A stretch of DNA of 64,000 nucleotides from Caproicibacter fermentans. GTDB lineage: Bacteria > Bacillota > Clostridia > Oscillospirales > Acutalibacteraceae. The stretch is from NCBI RefSeq assembly GCF_009746625.1, contig NZ_VWXL01000047.1, forward strand, positions 120,066 to 184,065. The letters are read 5' to 3'. Within the stretch, counting starts at the first letter, position 1; each line of letters begins with the position of its first letter. Shown one piece after another: positions 16,171-25,311 of the stretch. The notes under the pieces are model-generated. The model ran no database searches. It worked only from the letters and a program-made list of their open reading frames with translations, and was not told where the DNA came from. The position numbers and the translations under genes are program-made.

Positions 16171-16617
16171 TTATGTCTTTGCATATTTTTGGGTTGGAGC
16201 GTAATAGCAATGATGATTAATTCTGGTGTAGATAATACCAACTCCGCCCGCCGGAAAATAGCTGGTGCAATTTGGGTTGTACGGGTTATAATAAAAAAGA
16301 GAATTTCCGACGGCATTAAAGGTATTGTTGGCAAGCGCCCAGTCAGCTATTTCATAGTGGATTTCTTCCGGATCCATATTGTAAACATTTTGCGGGTTAT
16401 AAGCGCCGCCAACGCTTGTTTTCATACAGGTAAACTGCCCCGGCTGTTCGATGATGGCCCTGATGTTTCCTCCGTTGCTCACACGAAAAAATTCCCCGTA
16501 AGGGACGTTCCTCCTGTTTACAAGAACAGAAGCAACACCGTACATACCGTTGTCGCCTTCACCGCCCGCTTCGCATTGAATCAGCCTTGCGAGTAATTCC
16601 TTATCATTATATGGCAT
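16171..16617 (-). CDS. cwlJ: CwlJ/SleB-type spore cortex hydrolase
   Basis: 148 residues consisting of the Hydrolase_2 domain only: LLARLIQCEAGGEGDNGMYG with the catalytic Glu, VASVLVNRRNVPYGEF, and near the C-terminus NSLFYYNP and GVGIIYTRINHHCYY. No signal peptide and no peptidoglycan-binding domain, which is the CwlJ rather than SleB arrangement; CwlJ is assembled into the coat during sporulation. ATG 16617 (MPYNDKELLA) is preferred to the in-frame ATG 12 bases upstream. A possible sigma-E-like -10 (CATATTAT) lies upstream near 16660, with no clear -35. Confidence 0.9.
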   Translation of the reverse strand: MPYNDKELLARLIQCEAGGEGDNGMYGVASVLVNRRNVPYGEFFRVSNGGNIRAIIEQPGQFTCMKTSVGGAYNPQNVYNMDPEEIHYEIADWALANNTFNAVGNSLFYYNPYNPNCTSYFPAGGVGIIYTRINHHCYYAPTQKYAKT

Positions 16618-17106
16618 GGTAATCCCCATTTCTATTTCTGTATTAACAATACTATAATATGTTTGGAGATTTCTTCGGACACAATAAATTTCGACGATTC
16701 TGTTTTTGCGTCCAGATCAAACCGCACGTTGAACGCCGCCATGCCTAAGCCCGAACCGTGTTCAACGGTTATCTTGCCGAAAAGAAAGCCGAAATCACGC
16801 GGTACCGGGCGGCATATGCAAACATGCGGATTTTTCAGATGATGAAAAGAATCGCATACCGGAAAAACACCCGAGTTTATTCTGAACTCCACGGCATAGC
16901 CGGTAGTATCTTTTCCACAGCAATGGCGCAGAGCGGCGGCATTTCTGCCGCCGCTCTGCGTTATAAAATATGGGAAAGGCTTCATTTGCGGGTGCCATTT
17001 GAAAGCCATCGCAAACAAAAGACGGCTGAAGCGGTTTACTTGAGAAAAATTTGAGATTTTCTTTGTAAACTTTTAAATTCAGCCATTAAATGAAAGGGGT
17101 AACCTT
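16618..17106. other. Gene-free stretch with a strong 14-bp hairpin
   Basis: Frames on both strands overlap here without recognisable homology. The hairpin at 16927-16960 pairs 14 bases perfectly (core GAGCGGCGGC) around ATTTCT but has no T-run on either side. The last 50 bases before 17107 are AT-rich and probably hold the promoter of the two-component system. Confidence 0.5.
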
Positions 17107-17781
17107 ATGAATAAAAAAATTTTATTGGTGGACGATGAAAAAGGCATTGTCGCTATGATGAAAAGTTATTTTGAAATGTCCGACTATAAAGTCTACACTG
17201 CCTTTAGCGGGAAAGAGGCGCTGCAAAAAGTAGTTTGCAAGCCTGACATCATTCTGCTTGATATCAATATGCCTGAAATGGACGGCCTTTCTGTATGCCA
17301 GCGTATCCGCGAGCATTTGTCATGCCCTATTTTATTTTTGACTGCTCGTATTGAAACAAGTGATAAAATTAATGGATTTGGTGTTGGTGGAGATGATTAT
17401 ATTGTAAAACCTTTCGATCTTGATGAATTAGGGGCAAGAGTAGCCGCACATCTGAGGCGAGAAAACCGGAAACAAGGGCAATCTGAATTGCGATTTTTTG
17501 ATGATATGACAATAGATTATTCAAAACGTGAAATCGAAATTGCCAGAGTACAAGTTGCCCTTTCCAAGAAAGAATTTGATATTGTGGAATTGCTCTCCAC
17601 AAATGCCGGTCAAGTGTTTGATCGGGAAAGGATTTATGACGTGGTATGGGGCTTAGATGGTGATGGAAACAGCGATACAATTATGGAGCATATTCGAAAA
17701 ATACGTACAAAGTTTGCGGCGCTTTCACTACATCAATACATTGAAACAGTATGGGGGGTAGGTTATAAATGGAATGGATAA
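17107..17781 (+). CDS. OmpR/PhoB-family response regulator
   Basis: 224 residues. Receiver domain: DDE acidic pocket near residue 9, phospho-acceptor Asp in IILLDINMPEMDG (about 52), Thr in LTAR and Lys in VKPFD. C-terminal winged helix: SKKEFDIVELLSTNAGQVF to VWGVGYKWNG. It overlaps the kinase by 13 bases. With the ABC pair downstream it resembles peptide-antibiotic-sensing modules, where the regulator switches on the transporter. Confidence 0.93.
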   Translation: MNKKILLVDDEKGIVAMMKSYFEMSDYKVYTAFSGKEALQKVVCKPDIILLDINMPEMDGLSVCQRIREHLSCPILFLTARIETSDKINGFGVGGDDYIVKPFDLDELGARVAAHLRRENRKQGQSELRFFDDMTIDYSKREIEIARVQVALSKKEFDIVELLSTNAGQVFDRERIYDVVWGLDGDGNSDTIMEHIRKIRTKFAALSLHQYIETVWGVGYKWNG

Positions 17782-18923
17782 AACAGGCGAACATAAAGAA
17801 ATCATTTTTTTCCATTACCGCGTTATTCCTGCTGATTGGAGTAATTCTTGGGATTGCTTCTTTTTTCGGATGTGTTGCTTCGCGCGACAACCTTTCCACT
17901 TCAGGACAATTCACCGTTGATTTTGGTAAAATATCACCCTCTAATCCATCCATTCAGGTTACCGGATTAAGCAATGATTGGCGTGTAATGGCAATATCCG
18001 TCTTTCAAATTGTGCTTCCGGTTTTGTTCGTGATTCTTTCGCTTTTGCTTGCCGATTTGGTATTTTACCGAATAAAGCTGAAAAAGCCGCTTGCCATTTT
18101 GAAAAGCAGTGCAGAGCGAATACAGCGGCAAGACTTGGATTTCACCGTCGAAAAATGCTCTGACGACGAGCTTGGTACGCTATGCTCCGCGTTTGAAATG
18201 ATGCGTACAGAACTGCTGAAAAACAATCAGGAACTTTGGCGGCAAATGGAGGAACGAAAACGGTTGAATGCGGCATTTTCCCATGATTTGCGAAACCCTG
18301 TTACAGTGTTGAAAGGTTCCGCAAAACTTTTGGAAAAGGAACTGAAACAAGGAGCATTAACGGCTCAAAAGGCCGAGGATACCATTGCCTTGATTACGCA
18401 GTATGCAGGGCGCATTGAAAACTACGTGGAAGCCATGACCAATGCACAAAAGTTGGAGGAATTGAAATGTATCCCGAAGTTGACCCATTGGAGGATATTA
18501 GCGAATAGCCTAAAAGATTCTTTGACACTTCTGAATGTTAATATGGAAAAAAAGTTTGAGTTTTCCAGTCGTGGTGAGGATAGAGAAATATTTGCTGACC
18601 AGTCCATCATTCAGTGTACGGCGGAGAATTTAGTTGGCAATGCACTCCGCTATGCGAAGGAGGCAGTATCGGTTGACTTTACCTATAAGCAAGACCGGAT
18701 AGTGCTAACTATTTCGGACGATGGTTCCGGTTTTTCTTCTACAATTCTTCAAAAAGGTGCGACCCCGTTTCTTCGTGATGATCTTGCTGACGGGCAGGAA
18801 CATTTCGGTATGGGGCTTTATGTGTGTCGGCTGCTATGCGAGAAGCACGGAGGAAGCCTATCGTTGAAAAACACTCCAAACGGAGCGAAAGCAATCGCTG
18901 TTTTTTCTGTTTTGAACCCTTGA
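17769..18923 (+). CDS. Two-component sensor histidine kinase
   Basis: 384 residues. Two membrane helices (about 12-36 and 75-97) bracket a short extracytoplasmic loop of about 40 residues; then HAMP, HisKA with AFSHDLRNPVTVLKGSAKLL (His about 175) and HATPase_c with ISDDGSGFSS and GMGLYVCRLLCEKHGG. The small sensor loop suggests it relies on a partner, often the ABC permease, for signal perception. Confidence 0.92.
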   Translation: MEWIKQANIKKSFFSITALFLLIGVILGIASFFGCVASRDNLSTSGQFTVDFGKISPSNPSIQVTGLSNDWRVMAISVFQIVLPVLFVILSLLLADLVFYRIKLKKPLAILKSSAERIQRQDLDFTVEKCSDDELGTLCSAFEMMRTELLKNNQELWRQMEERKRLNAAFSHDLRNPVTVLKGSAKLLEKELKQGALTAQKAEDTIALITQYAGRIENYVEAMTNAQKLEELKCIPKLTHWRILANSLKDSLTLLNVNMEKKFEFSSRGEDREIFADQSIIQCTAENLVGNALRYAKEAVSVDFTYKQDRIVLTISDDGSGFSSTILQKGATPFLRDDLADGQEHFGMGLYVCRLLCEKHGGSLSLKNTPNGAKAIAVFSVLNP

Positions 18924-18947
18924 GAGATTTTTGAGATTTATAAATTA

Positions 18948-18985
18948 CACTCTCCTTAGATCATGAAAAGGAGAGTGTTTTTTTT
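18948..18985 (+). terminator. Intrinsic terminator/attenuator overlapping the ATPase start
   Basis: CACTCTCCTT (18948-18957) and AAGGAGAGTG (18968-18977) pair perfectly around a 10-base loop, followed by eight T (18978-18985). The right arm is the ribosome-binding site of the ABC ATPase gene and the T-run contains its TTG start. Folding would stop transcription or hide the ribosome-binding site. Confidence 0.8.
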
Positions 18986-19658
18986 GGAAATTAAAGCAAA
19001 AGAGCTATCAAAAGTCTACGGCAGTGGCGAAAGCAGGATTGTTGCAGTCGATAAAGTTGATTTAGAAATTGCTGCAAACGATTTTATTTCTATTATGGGG
19101 CCATCCGGTAGCGGAAAAAGCACCTTGTTACACTTATTATCCGGGCTTGACAAACCCACATCAGGGAGCCTTACCTATGACGGCAAAGATATTTATGGTT
19201 TTGCCGACCGGGAGCTTTCCGCGTTTCGGCGGCAGCGTATCGGATTTATTTTTCAGCAATTTAATCTCTTGCCCGTTCTTACAGCAAAGGAAAACATAAT
19301 TATGCCCTTACTTCTCGATAAGAAGCAGCCAGATGAAGCTTATCTGAAACTGCTTACAGAATTGCTTGGTATCAGCGAAAGGCTCACTCATTTACCCCAT
19401 GAATTATCAGGAGGCCAGCAGCAGCGTGTTGCCATTGCCCGTGCTCTGATAGCACAGCCGGATATTGTTTTTGCTGACGAGCCAACAGGGAACCTTGACA
19501 GCAAAAGCGGTGGTGAAGTAATGGACATGCTGCGCGACATTTGGCATAGAACGGGAAAAACACTCGTTATCATTACCCACGACAACCGCATTGCAAAAAT
19601 GGCAGAACGTCAGTTTGTCATTATGGATGGGGTTCTCTCGGAGGTGACGGCAAGATGA
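18984..19658 (+). CDS. ABC exporter ATP-binding protein (MacB/LolD-BceA type)
   Basis: 224 residues. Walker [11 protein letters not shown]-loop GFIFQQFNLLPVLTA, signature [17 protein letters not shown], Walker [17 protein letters not shown], switch His in VIITHDNRIA. The [10 protein letters not shown] box marks the MacB/LolD/BceA class. TTG 18984 is chosen with AAGGAGAG eight bases upstream; an ATG at 18963 would place the ribosome-binding site inside the gene. Overlaps the permease by four bases. Confidence 0.92.
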   Translation: MEIKAKELSKVYGSGESRIVAVDKVDLEIAANDFISIMGPSGSGKSTLLHLLSGLDKPTSGSLTYDGKDIYGFADRELSAFRRQRIGFIFQQFNLLPVLTAKENIIMPLLLDKKQPDEAYLKLLTELLGISERLTHLPHELSGGQQQRVAIARALIAQPDIVFADEPTGNLDSKSGGEVMDMLRDIWHRTGKTLVIITHDNRIAKMAERQFVIMDGVLSEVTAR

Positions 19659-22135
19659 AATCCTATCGTACACTTGCATGGAAGGAACTGCGGACTCAAA
19701 AAATAACTTCAATTCTTATTCTAATTGCGGTTATCTTGTCTACCATGATGACAACCGTAATTGGACAGTCTATAGGAATTTTAAGTGCCATGCGCGGCCA
19801 ACAGGCAGCATACCTAAACGGCAACCGCTATGCTACTTTTCATCAGCTTGCGAAAGAACAGGCCGATTTGCTTTCTGGTGATAGCCGACTTTCCTATACC
19901 GGAAAGATGATAACTATTGGTACTTCGAAGATTCTAAACAGCAGTATTTCTATTCAGCTTTGGGAGTATGAGGGCAATTCGATGTCTGCTTACAAAAACA
20001 ATTCACAGCTTGAAAGCGGGCGTTTACCAAAACAAGCAGAAGAAATCGCCCTGTCACAAGACATTCTAAGTATGATGGGCTTTCGGGGAAAAATTGGCGA
20101 TACAATTTCTCTTGATCTTAACGATTCCTTACTACATGATACCGATCCTGGATATGAATATTCCCACAAATTTATTTTAACGGGCATTCTGAAAGCAAAT
20201 TATATTGGCTTTGTAAGTGGAACTGCTATCGGCATTGTTGGTACAGGTACGGCCGAAAAAATACTTCCAGAAAAGTATTTGCTCTATTCTGTTGACATCC
20301 GGACAGCGGACAAAAAGACATTTCAGAGTACGGTAGATAACTTAGCGCAGAATTACTCCATCCCGGATTATTGCATTCAGTATAATGACACTTTACTTTC
20401 TGCTCTTGGAATAGATTATCGGGCCGAAGAATCGTCAGATACCGCTTCTGGATTCTCTTTTATGACAATGGTAGGCATATTGATCGGTGCGCTTGTTTTG
20501 CTTGCTGCGGGGCTGGTTATCTATAATATTTTGAAAATCGCTGTTACAAAACGAGTAAAGGAATATGGGACATTACGGGCAATCGGCGCTGGTCGTAACA
20601 AACTATATGCAATCGTATCTTTGCAACTTTTCACGCTTTGCGGTATCGGTATTCCCATTGGCATATTATTTGGGTTATTGTCAGCGAAAGGTATCACTAT
20701 CGCTGCAACAGGACTTTTTTCTCCTAAAATTTTTATGGCAAATTGGCAGAATGAGTTGGCAACTATGATAGCGGAAAATGCCGGAGGCAAAGTCTTTCCG
20801 CTTGTCGTTAGTGCGGCTATTACTCTTTTATTTGCTTTTATTGCCGCGATGCCCGCAGCCCGCTACGCTGCTAAAGTATCCCCCACGATTGCAATGTCCG
20901 GACAAATCGCAGATGTTAAGCGTAGAAGTCGCAAGTTGAGGCATGTTTATAACTTTGAGGCATTTTATGCCCATATGAACATGAAACGCAATCGCGGCAG
21001 AACGGTTATAACAATTTTATCTCTTGTTATGAGCATCACCGTGTTTGTCGCTTTGCAGAGTTTTTCAGGACTTTTAGACGCCTCCGCAAAAATTCAAAAA
21101 ATGCACATTGGAGATTACTCGATTACAAATCAACATTCCGGGTATTCACCGGAGGAAGTCAAAAACTTAAAATCTGTTTCCGGTGTTAGTTCAGTATCGA
21201 CTTTGAAATATAAATTGTATCTGCCGGATAAAGCAGGAAGCATTTCAAATATGAAATTGTCTTTTCCTTTGCAAGCGGGGGAATCCCTTCAAGTGGTTGG
21301 GATTGACAAAAAACGGATACAGTCATTGCTGCCGTCGCTTTCGCAACAGGATTTACAGGCACTTCAAAATGGTACGGCCTGTCTTATTAAAAATCCGATT
21401 TCGATAGCTTATGGGGATAAAGCTACCACTTCAACTAAAATTGAAAAAGGAGAAACGATTTCAGTTAATGGGAAATCACTCAAAGTTCTTGGAATAGTAA
21501 ATAACCCGATTACGCTGGACAATTCCGGTTTCACGAATGGCATTCAGGTGATTGTCTACGATACTGTGTATGACCATATTACCGGAGAAGGCAATTACAC
21601 AGAGCTTTATCCTACTCTTTCAAGCGGCGCAAATCATGAAACGGTAGAACAAGCCATAAAGTCGCTGTGTGAGCGAACAGGTGGGTCATGGCTTTCCTAT
21701 GAAAATACCGACCAACAGCTTCAAGAAAGTTACGAGCAAATCCGTTTGCTTGCATGGGGCATAATTTTGTTCATTGGTATGATTGGTATTTTGAATATCA
21801 TCAACACCGTTTATACAAATATTCATACGCGAGTAACAGAAATTGGGGTACAGCGGGCGATAGGTATGAGTGCCGGAAGCCTTTATAGAACTTTCTTATG
21901 GGAAGGTGCTTATTATGGCATAATTGCTTCGGTAATTGGCGGTGTCGCAGGATATATCTGCACAGTTTTTGTAAACGCAGCCGTTACAGATAGAATACAA
22001 TTTGTCACCGTTCCAGTTCTGTCTATTTTAGAGGCGGCGGTACTTTCGATTGCAGCTAGTTTAGCTGCAACTTGCTTTCCACTGGAAAAAATCGCAAAAA
22101 TGAATATTGTGGATTCAATAGAAGCGGTTGAATGA
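19655..22135 (+). CDS. FtsX-family ABC transporter permease
   Basis: 826 residues. N-terminal helix, a large extracytoplasmic region, three helices with FtsX domain (about 270-400, LRAIGAGRNKLYAI), a second long extracytoplasmic region (about 465-680), and a second FtsX domain ending in NIVDSIEAVE. This duplicated layout belongs to exporters of peptides or lipoproteins or to sensing transporters. Composition is AT-richer than the flanking liv and kinase genes, as for the whole 17.1-22.1 kb module, suggesting transfer. Confidence 0.9.
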   Translation: MKSYRTLAWKELRTQKITSILILIAVILSTMMTTVIGQSIGILSAMRGQQAAYLNGNRYATFHQLAKEQADLLSGDSRLSYTGKMITIGTSKILNSSISIQLWEYEGNSMSAYKNNSQLESGRLPKQAEEIALSQDILSMMGFRGKIGDTISLDLNDSLLHDTDPGYEYSHKFILTGILKANYIGFVSGTAIGIVGTGTAEKILPEKYLLYSVDIRTADKKTFQSTVDNLAQNYSIPDYCIQYNDTLLSALGIDYRAEESSDTASGFSFMTMVGILIGALVLLAAGLVIYNILKIAVTKRVKEYGTLRAIGAGRNKLYAIVSLQLFTLCGIGIPIGILFGLLSAKGITIAATGLFSPKIFMANWQNELATMIAENAGGKVFPLVVSAAITLLFAFIAAMPAARYAAKVSPTIAMSGQIADVKRRSRKLRHVYNFEAFYAHMNMKRNRGRTVITILSLVMSITVFVALQSFSGLLDASAKIQKMHIGDYSITNQHSGYSPEEVKNLKSVSGVSSVSTLKYKLYLPDKAGSISNMKLSFPLQAGESLQVVGIDKKRIQSLLPSLSQQDLQALQNGTACLIKNPISIAYGDKATTSTKIEKGETISVNGKSLKVLGIVNNPITLDNSGFTNGIQVIVYDTVYDHITGEGNYTELYPTLSSGANHETVEQAIKSLCERTGGSWLSYENTDQQLQESYEQIRLLAWGIILFIGMIGILNIINTVYTNIHTRVTEIGVQRAIGMSAGSLYRTFLWEGAYYGIIASVIGGVAGYICTVFVNAAVTDRIQFVTVPVLSILEAAVLSIAASLAATCFPLEKIAKMNIVDSIEAVE

Positions 22136-22163
22136 TTTTTGCCTTAAACAGCCACTGCATGAC

Positions 22164-23681
22164 TTATGACAGGCTGTGCATCATCTCTTTTGTCGTTTGA
22201 TACAGCTCGTCAAATATTTTCCGGTTTTTCCGGTAAACGGCATGGTTTTCCATGTTGGGTTCAATGAGCAGTTCCGGCTGAATCACATGTTCCATTTCAC
22301 TCCAACTGCGGTAAGCCCCTCCGGCTAAGGCGGCCATAATCGCATCTCCGTAGGAAGCCCCAAACGAAACCCTGGCAGTGCAAACGGTTCGCCCCAGAAT
22401 GTCGGCAATGATGTGAAGCCACGGCTCATTTTTTGTTCCGCCGCCCACAGCCATTATCTTTTTAATGGGTAAATTATTTTCTTCCAGAATGTCAAAATGC
22501 TGGGCTATGGAATACCCAATTCCCTCCAAAGCCGATTTATAAAGATGTGCCCTCGTATGGCCGAGCTTAAGTCCAAAAAAGACTCCTTTTGCAAATGGAT
22601 CGTTAAGGGGGGTCCTTTCCCCCGCAAAATAGGGCAGGGTTATTAAGCCGTCGCTTCCTGCCGGTATGGTTTCAACGCTTTCCGCCATGGAGTCGAAAGC
22701 ATTCTTTCCATCTTTTTCCCGGGCAACCATATCAAAATAGAGTTCATCGCGAAACCACTTTGTCAAGGTCCCCGCCGTATTCGTTCCCGCACACACGCTG
22801 TACGTATCCGGAATGATAAACGTGCCGGGCCAGACTCTGCGGTCCTGGATCAGCCTGTCCGCCAAATAAATGAAATAGCAGGAAGAACCAAGCTGAATCA
22901 TGATATCACCGGGTTCAAAAATACCGGTACTGATCGCTTCCGCGCCGGAATCGCCGGTGCCTACCAGAACTTTGGTGTTCTCATTCAGTCCCGTTTCAGC
23001 TGATGCCTTCGCAGTAACGGTACCGGCCGTTTCCGTTGCTCGCATGACCTCGGCCAATTGATTCGGCCCGCAGTAAAGGGAACAATTCTCTTCACTCACC
23101 GCGTCTGCTTTTAAATCGTACAGAGGTGCAAAATCCTCCGCCAGATATTTGTCAATGCAATAGCGCCCGGTCAATTTGGCAGTAATATAGGACGACGCCG
23201 TCAGAAATTTATATGTTCGGGAATAAACGTCGGGAAGATGATTTTTTATCCACAGTATTTTGGGGGCAATGTCAGAGGAACATATGGGATGGCCATATAG
23301 TCTCTGAGCCGCCTCTTCTCCATAATATCGATTCAGATATTCAATCTCCCGGTAGCTTCTCGAATCGATCCCATACAAGATTGCATTGCATAAAGGAGTG
23401 CAGTTCTGATCAACAGGCAGACAGTCACATCCAAGGGCACTGACCCCCATGCAGATAATTTGAGACGGGCTGACGCCGGATTCCCGGATAAGGGCTTTGC
23501 TGACGGAACAGACATCCCCCCACCATATCTTCTCTGCATCCTGCTCAAAAAAATTCGGCTGAGGATTTTCCACTTCGTGTTTTTTTGCGGAATATGCGAC
23601 CACATTGCAGCCGGAATCAATTAGGACTCCCTTTGTTTCATTTGTGCCTACATCGATCCCCATAAAATAGCGTGATTCCAT
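22164..23681 (-). CDS. FGGY-family carbohydrate kinase (xylulokinase-like)
   Basis: 505 residues starting MESRYFMGIDVGTNETKGVL, the N-terminal phosphate motif. FGGY_C features: GSSCYFIYLADR, TLPYFAGERTPLNDP and MAVGGGTKNEPWLHIIADIL, the last close to the family signature. Phosphorylates a ketose or polyol; the exact sugar cannot be read. ATG 23681 is chosen; an upstream in-frame start would extend into the BtpA gene. It lies 13 bases after the BtpA-family gene, in the same operon. Confidence 0.9.
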   Translation of the reverse strand: MESRYFMGIDVGTNETKGVLIDSGCNVVAYSAKKHEVENPQPNFFEQDAEKIWWGDVCSVSKALIRESGVSPSQIICMGVSALGCDCLPVDQNCTPLCNAILYGIDSRSYREIEYLNRYYGEEAAQRLYGHPICSSDIAPKILWIKNHLPDVYSRTYKFLTASSYITAKLTGRYCIDKYLAEDFAPLYDLKADAVSEENCSLYCGPNQLAEVMRATETAGTVTAKASAETGLNENTKVLVGTGDSGAEAISTGIFEPGDIMIQLGSSCYFIYLADRLIQDRRVWPGTFIIPDTYSVCAGTNTAGTLTKWFRDELYFDMVAREKDGKNAFDSMAESVETIPAGSDGLITLPYFAGERTPLNDPFAKGVFFGLKLGHTRAHLYKSALEGIGYSIAQHFDILEENNLPIKKIMAVGGGTKNEPWLHIIADILGRTVCTARVSFGASYGDAIMAALAGGAYRSWSEMEHVIQPELLIEPNMENHAVYRKNRKIFDELYQTTKEMMHSLS

Positions 23682-23694
23682 GTTATCCCTCTTT

Positions 23695-24513
23695 TCATGC
23701 GTGCTTTTTCCGGAATTCATCGACTTTTTTCATAAATTCGGAAACCCGGTCCGTACTGATTCTCCCTGTAATTTTTCCCCCTTCCTTAAACGTCGTCCCG
23801 ACATAGGCCCCGTCCGCGACGCCAAGTATGGATTCTACATTTTCAAGATTGCAGCCCGTTCCGCAAAAAACCGGAGTATCGCCGGCGGTCGCCTTGATCT
23901 GCGACATCTGGGACAAGGACGGCTTACTTCCGGCCATTCCTCCCGCAACCACCAGGCAGTCCGGCCGGCAGTTAAAAAGCAGTGTCCTCGCAATGTCGGA
24001 AAGCTCCCGGTTTCCCAGGCACGCTTCCCCCTCCCCGTTAATAAAATAAGTCAGCTTCAGATTGTCCAGCCGAAGCGCACTTTTTAACCGGATCGTCTTT
24101 CCAATGTCCCTGTCAATCAAACCGAGATCCCCCGCCCATACTCCTGCAAACATGCATCGGGTGAACTGCGCAGCCGTAGCCGCACAGATTTCGATTGTGG
24201 CGTCAGGGTCATAAATTGCCTCCACGCCGAAAGGAACCGTAAAATCTTCCGATAATGCTCCCACCACATAGGCCATGGCAGCCAGAGTCTCGGGAGAAAC
24301 TTTTTTCTGATATGGAAGGCTGAATTCATTGGTAACCAGCACTCCGTCGACTCCCCCGGCCTGCAAGGACTCAAGGTCGGATTTCGCCCGATTAAGAACC
24401 TCTTTCAAGGTACTTCCATCCTTATAAAACAACGGATCGCCGGGCAGTGCTTTTAAATGCAGCAAACCAATAATGGGTTTTTCCGTATGAAACATATCAT
24501 AAAGCCAGGACAT
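23695..24513 (-). CDS. BtpA/SgcQ family TIM-barrel protein
   Basis: 272 residues. PIIGLLHLKALPGDPLF at the N-terminus, DGVLVTNEFSLPY, PFGVEAIYDPDATIEICAAT, and a C-terminal phosphate-binding-like PVFCGTGCNLENVESILG. BtpA was named for photosystem I assembly, but homologues in heterotrophs (SgcQ) sit in sugar operons, as here beside an FGGY kinase. A sugar-phosphate aldolase or isomerase role is plausible but unproven. GGGAGG precedes ATG 24513. Confidence 0.85.
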   Translation of the reverse strand: MSWLYDMFHTEKPIIGLLHLKALPGDPLFYKDGSTLKEVLNRAKSDLESLQAGGVDGVLVTNEFSLPYQKKVSPETLAAMAYVVGALSEDFTVPFGVEAIYDPDATIEICAATAAQFTRCMFAGVWAGDLGLIDRDIGKTIRLKSALRLDNLKLTYFINGEGEACLGNRELSDIARTLLFNCRPDCLVVAGGMAGSKPSLSQMSQIKATAGDTPVFCGTGCNLENVESILGVADGAYVGTTFKEGGKITGRISTDRVSEFMKKVDEFRKKHA

Positions 24514-24538
24514 GCGTTTTCCTCCCTTGATATATAAT

Positions 24539-24584
24539 GTTATATAACGATATATATCATAACAAAAGTGTTATATAAAGTCAA
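24539..24584 (-). promoter_or_regulatory. Promoter with paired GTTATATAA operator boxes
   Basis: Minus strand TTGACT (24584-24579), 17-base spacer, TATGAT (24561-24556). The palindrome GTTATATAAC (24540-24549) lies near the start site and GTTATATAA recurs at 24570-24578 inside the spacer. Two identical boxes 30 bases apart look like repressor sites for the BtpA-kinase operon. Confidence 0.65.
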
Positions 24585-24812
24585 TGACATAAATAAATTT
24601 ATGTGAAAATACTCTAAACAGAAACCGCATGCAAAGAAAAAACGTTCTTAAAGTAAGAGGGGGATACTCAGCTTTGTGATAGCAAATCGCCCCAAGCAAC
24701 GACGCCAAAGGCATAAAGCACGTCCTTGAATGGCTCTATAGCCAAATCACGGCGTATCTGGTGTTTTGTTATAGAGAAAGCCATTTTGATTTTTGCAGGA
24801 AAGGAGGGGCGC

Positions 24813-24890
24813 ATGGCGACCGCGCGCCATATTATCAAGGGGATAGCATCGCATTCTACAGTAAATTATTTCCATTTCACGCAGCCTTAA
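24813..24890 (+). pseudogene. Possible relaxase N-terminal remnant
   Basis: After AAAGGAGG the reading MATARHIIKG resembles the first residues of mobilisation relaxases, which often start MATTR-H-I with this spacing. Homology stops after about 10-12 residues and the frame closes at 24890. Likely a scar of a mobile element, but the match is short. Confidence 0.3.
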
Positions 24891-25311
24891 AAACACCTAC
24901 GGATAGCCCGGTGTTATTACAGGGAAAAATATTAAGGATATTGATTTTAAAACAGTATTATCCACATCACGAAGGCCAATAATTCACGAAGTATATTTTT
25001 CGCTGAGAGCTAAAATGGCACTCGATATAGGAACCAATTTCAAAAATTTGCCAAATTCGGTCCACACTTAGTCCACAAGCGCCGGGATGTGCGCGGTCAC
25101 AAGAAGCAATCGGTTGAATAACTTTGCGTTTCCACATTCAGTCTCCAACTTGCGCTATGAAACGGTGGCGTCGTCGGAATGCGCTCTTAATAAGATTTCA
25201 GCCAATGATTGCCTATTGTCAAAATAAGTATTATGATATAAATGATAAAAGTTGAATCAACTTTGCCACAGGCTTCACAACGGGTAATAAATTGTTTTTG
25301 AAGGTGAATTA
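24891..25311. other. Gene-free stretch after BtpA promoter, mobile-element scar
   Basis: No recognisable gene. Frames are short and broken, in keeping with the possible relaxase scar just upstream. The last 100 bases are AT-rich and should contain the DegV promoter. Confidence 0.4.

Noticed and set aside
16632..17054. 128-codon leftward and 98-codon rightward frames
   Set aside because: They overlap each other and run through a 14-bp perfect hairpin; no family recognised.
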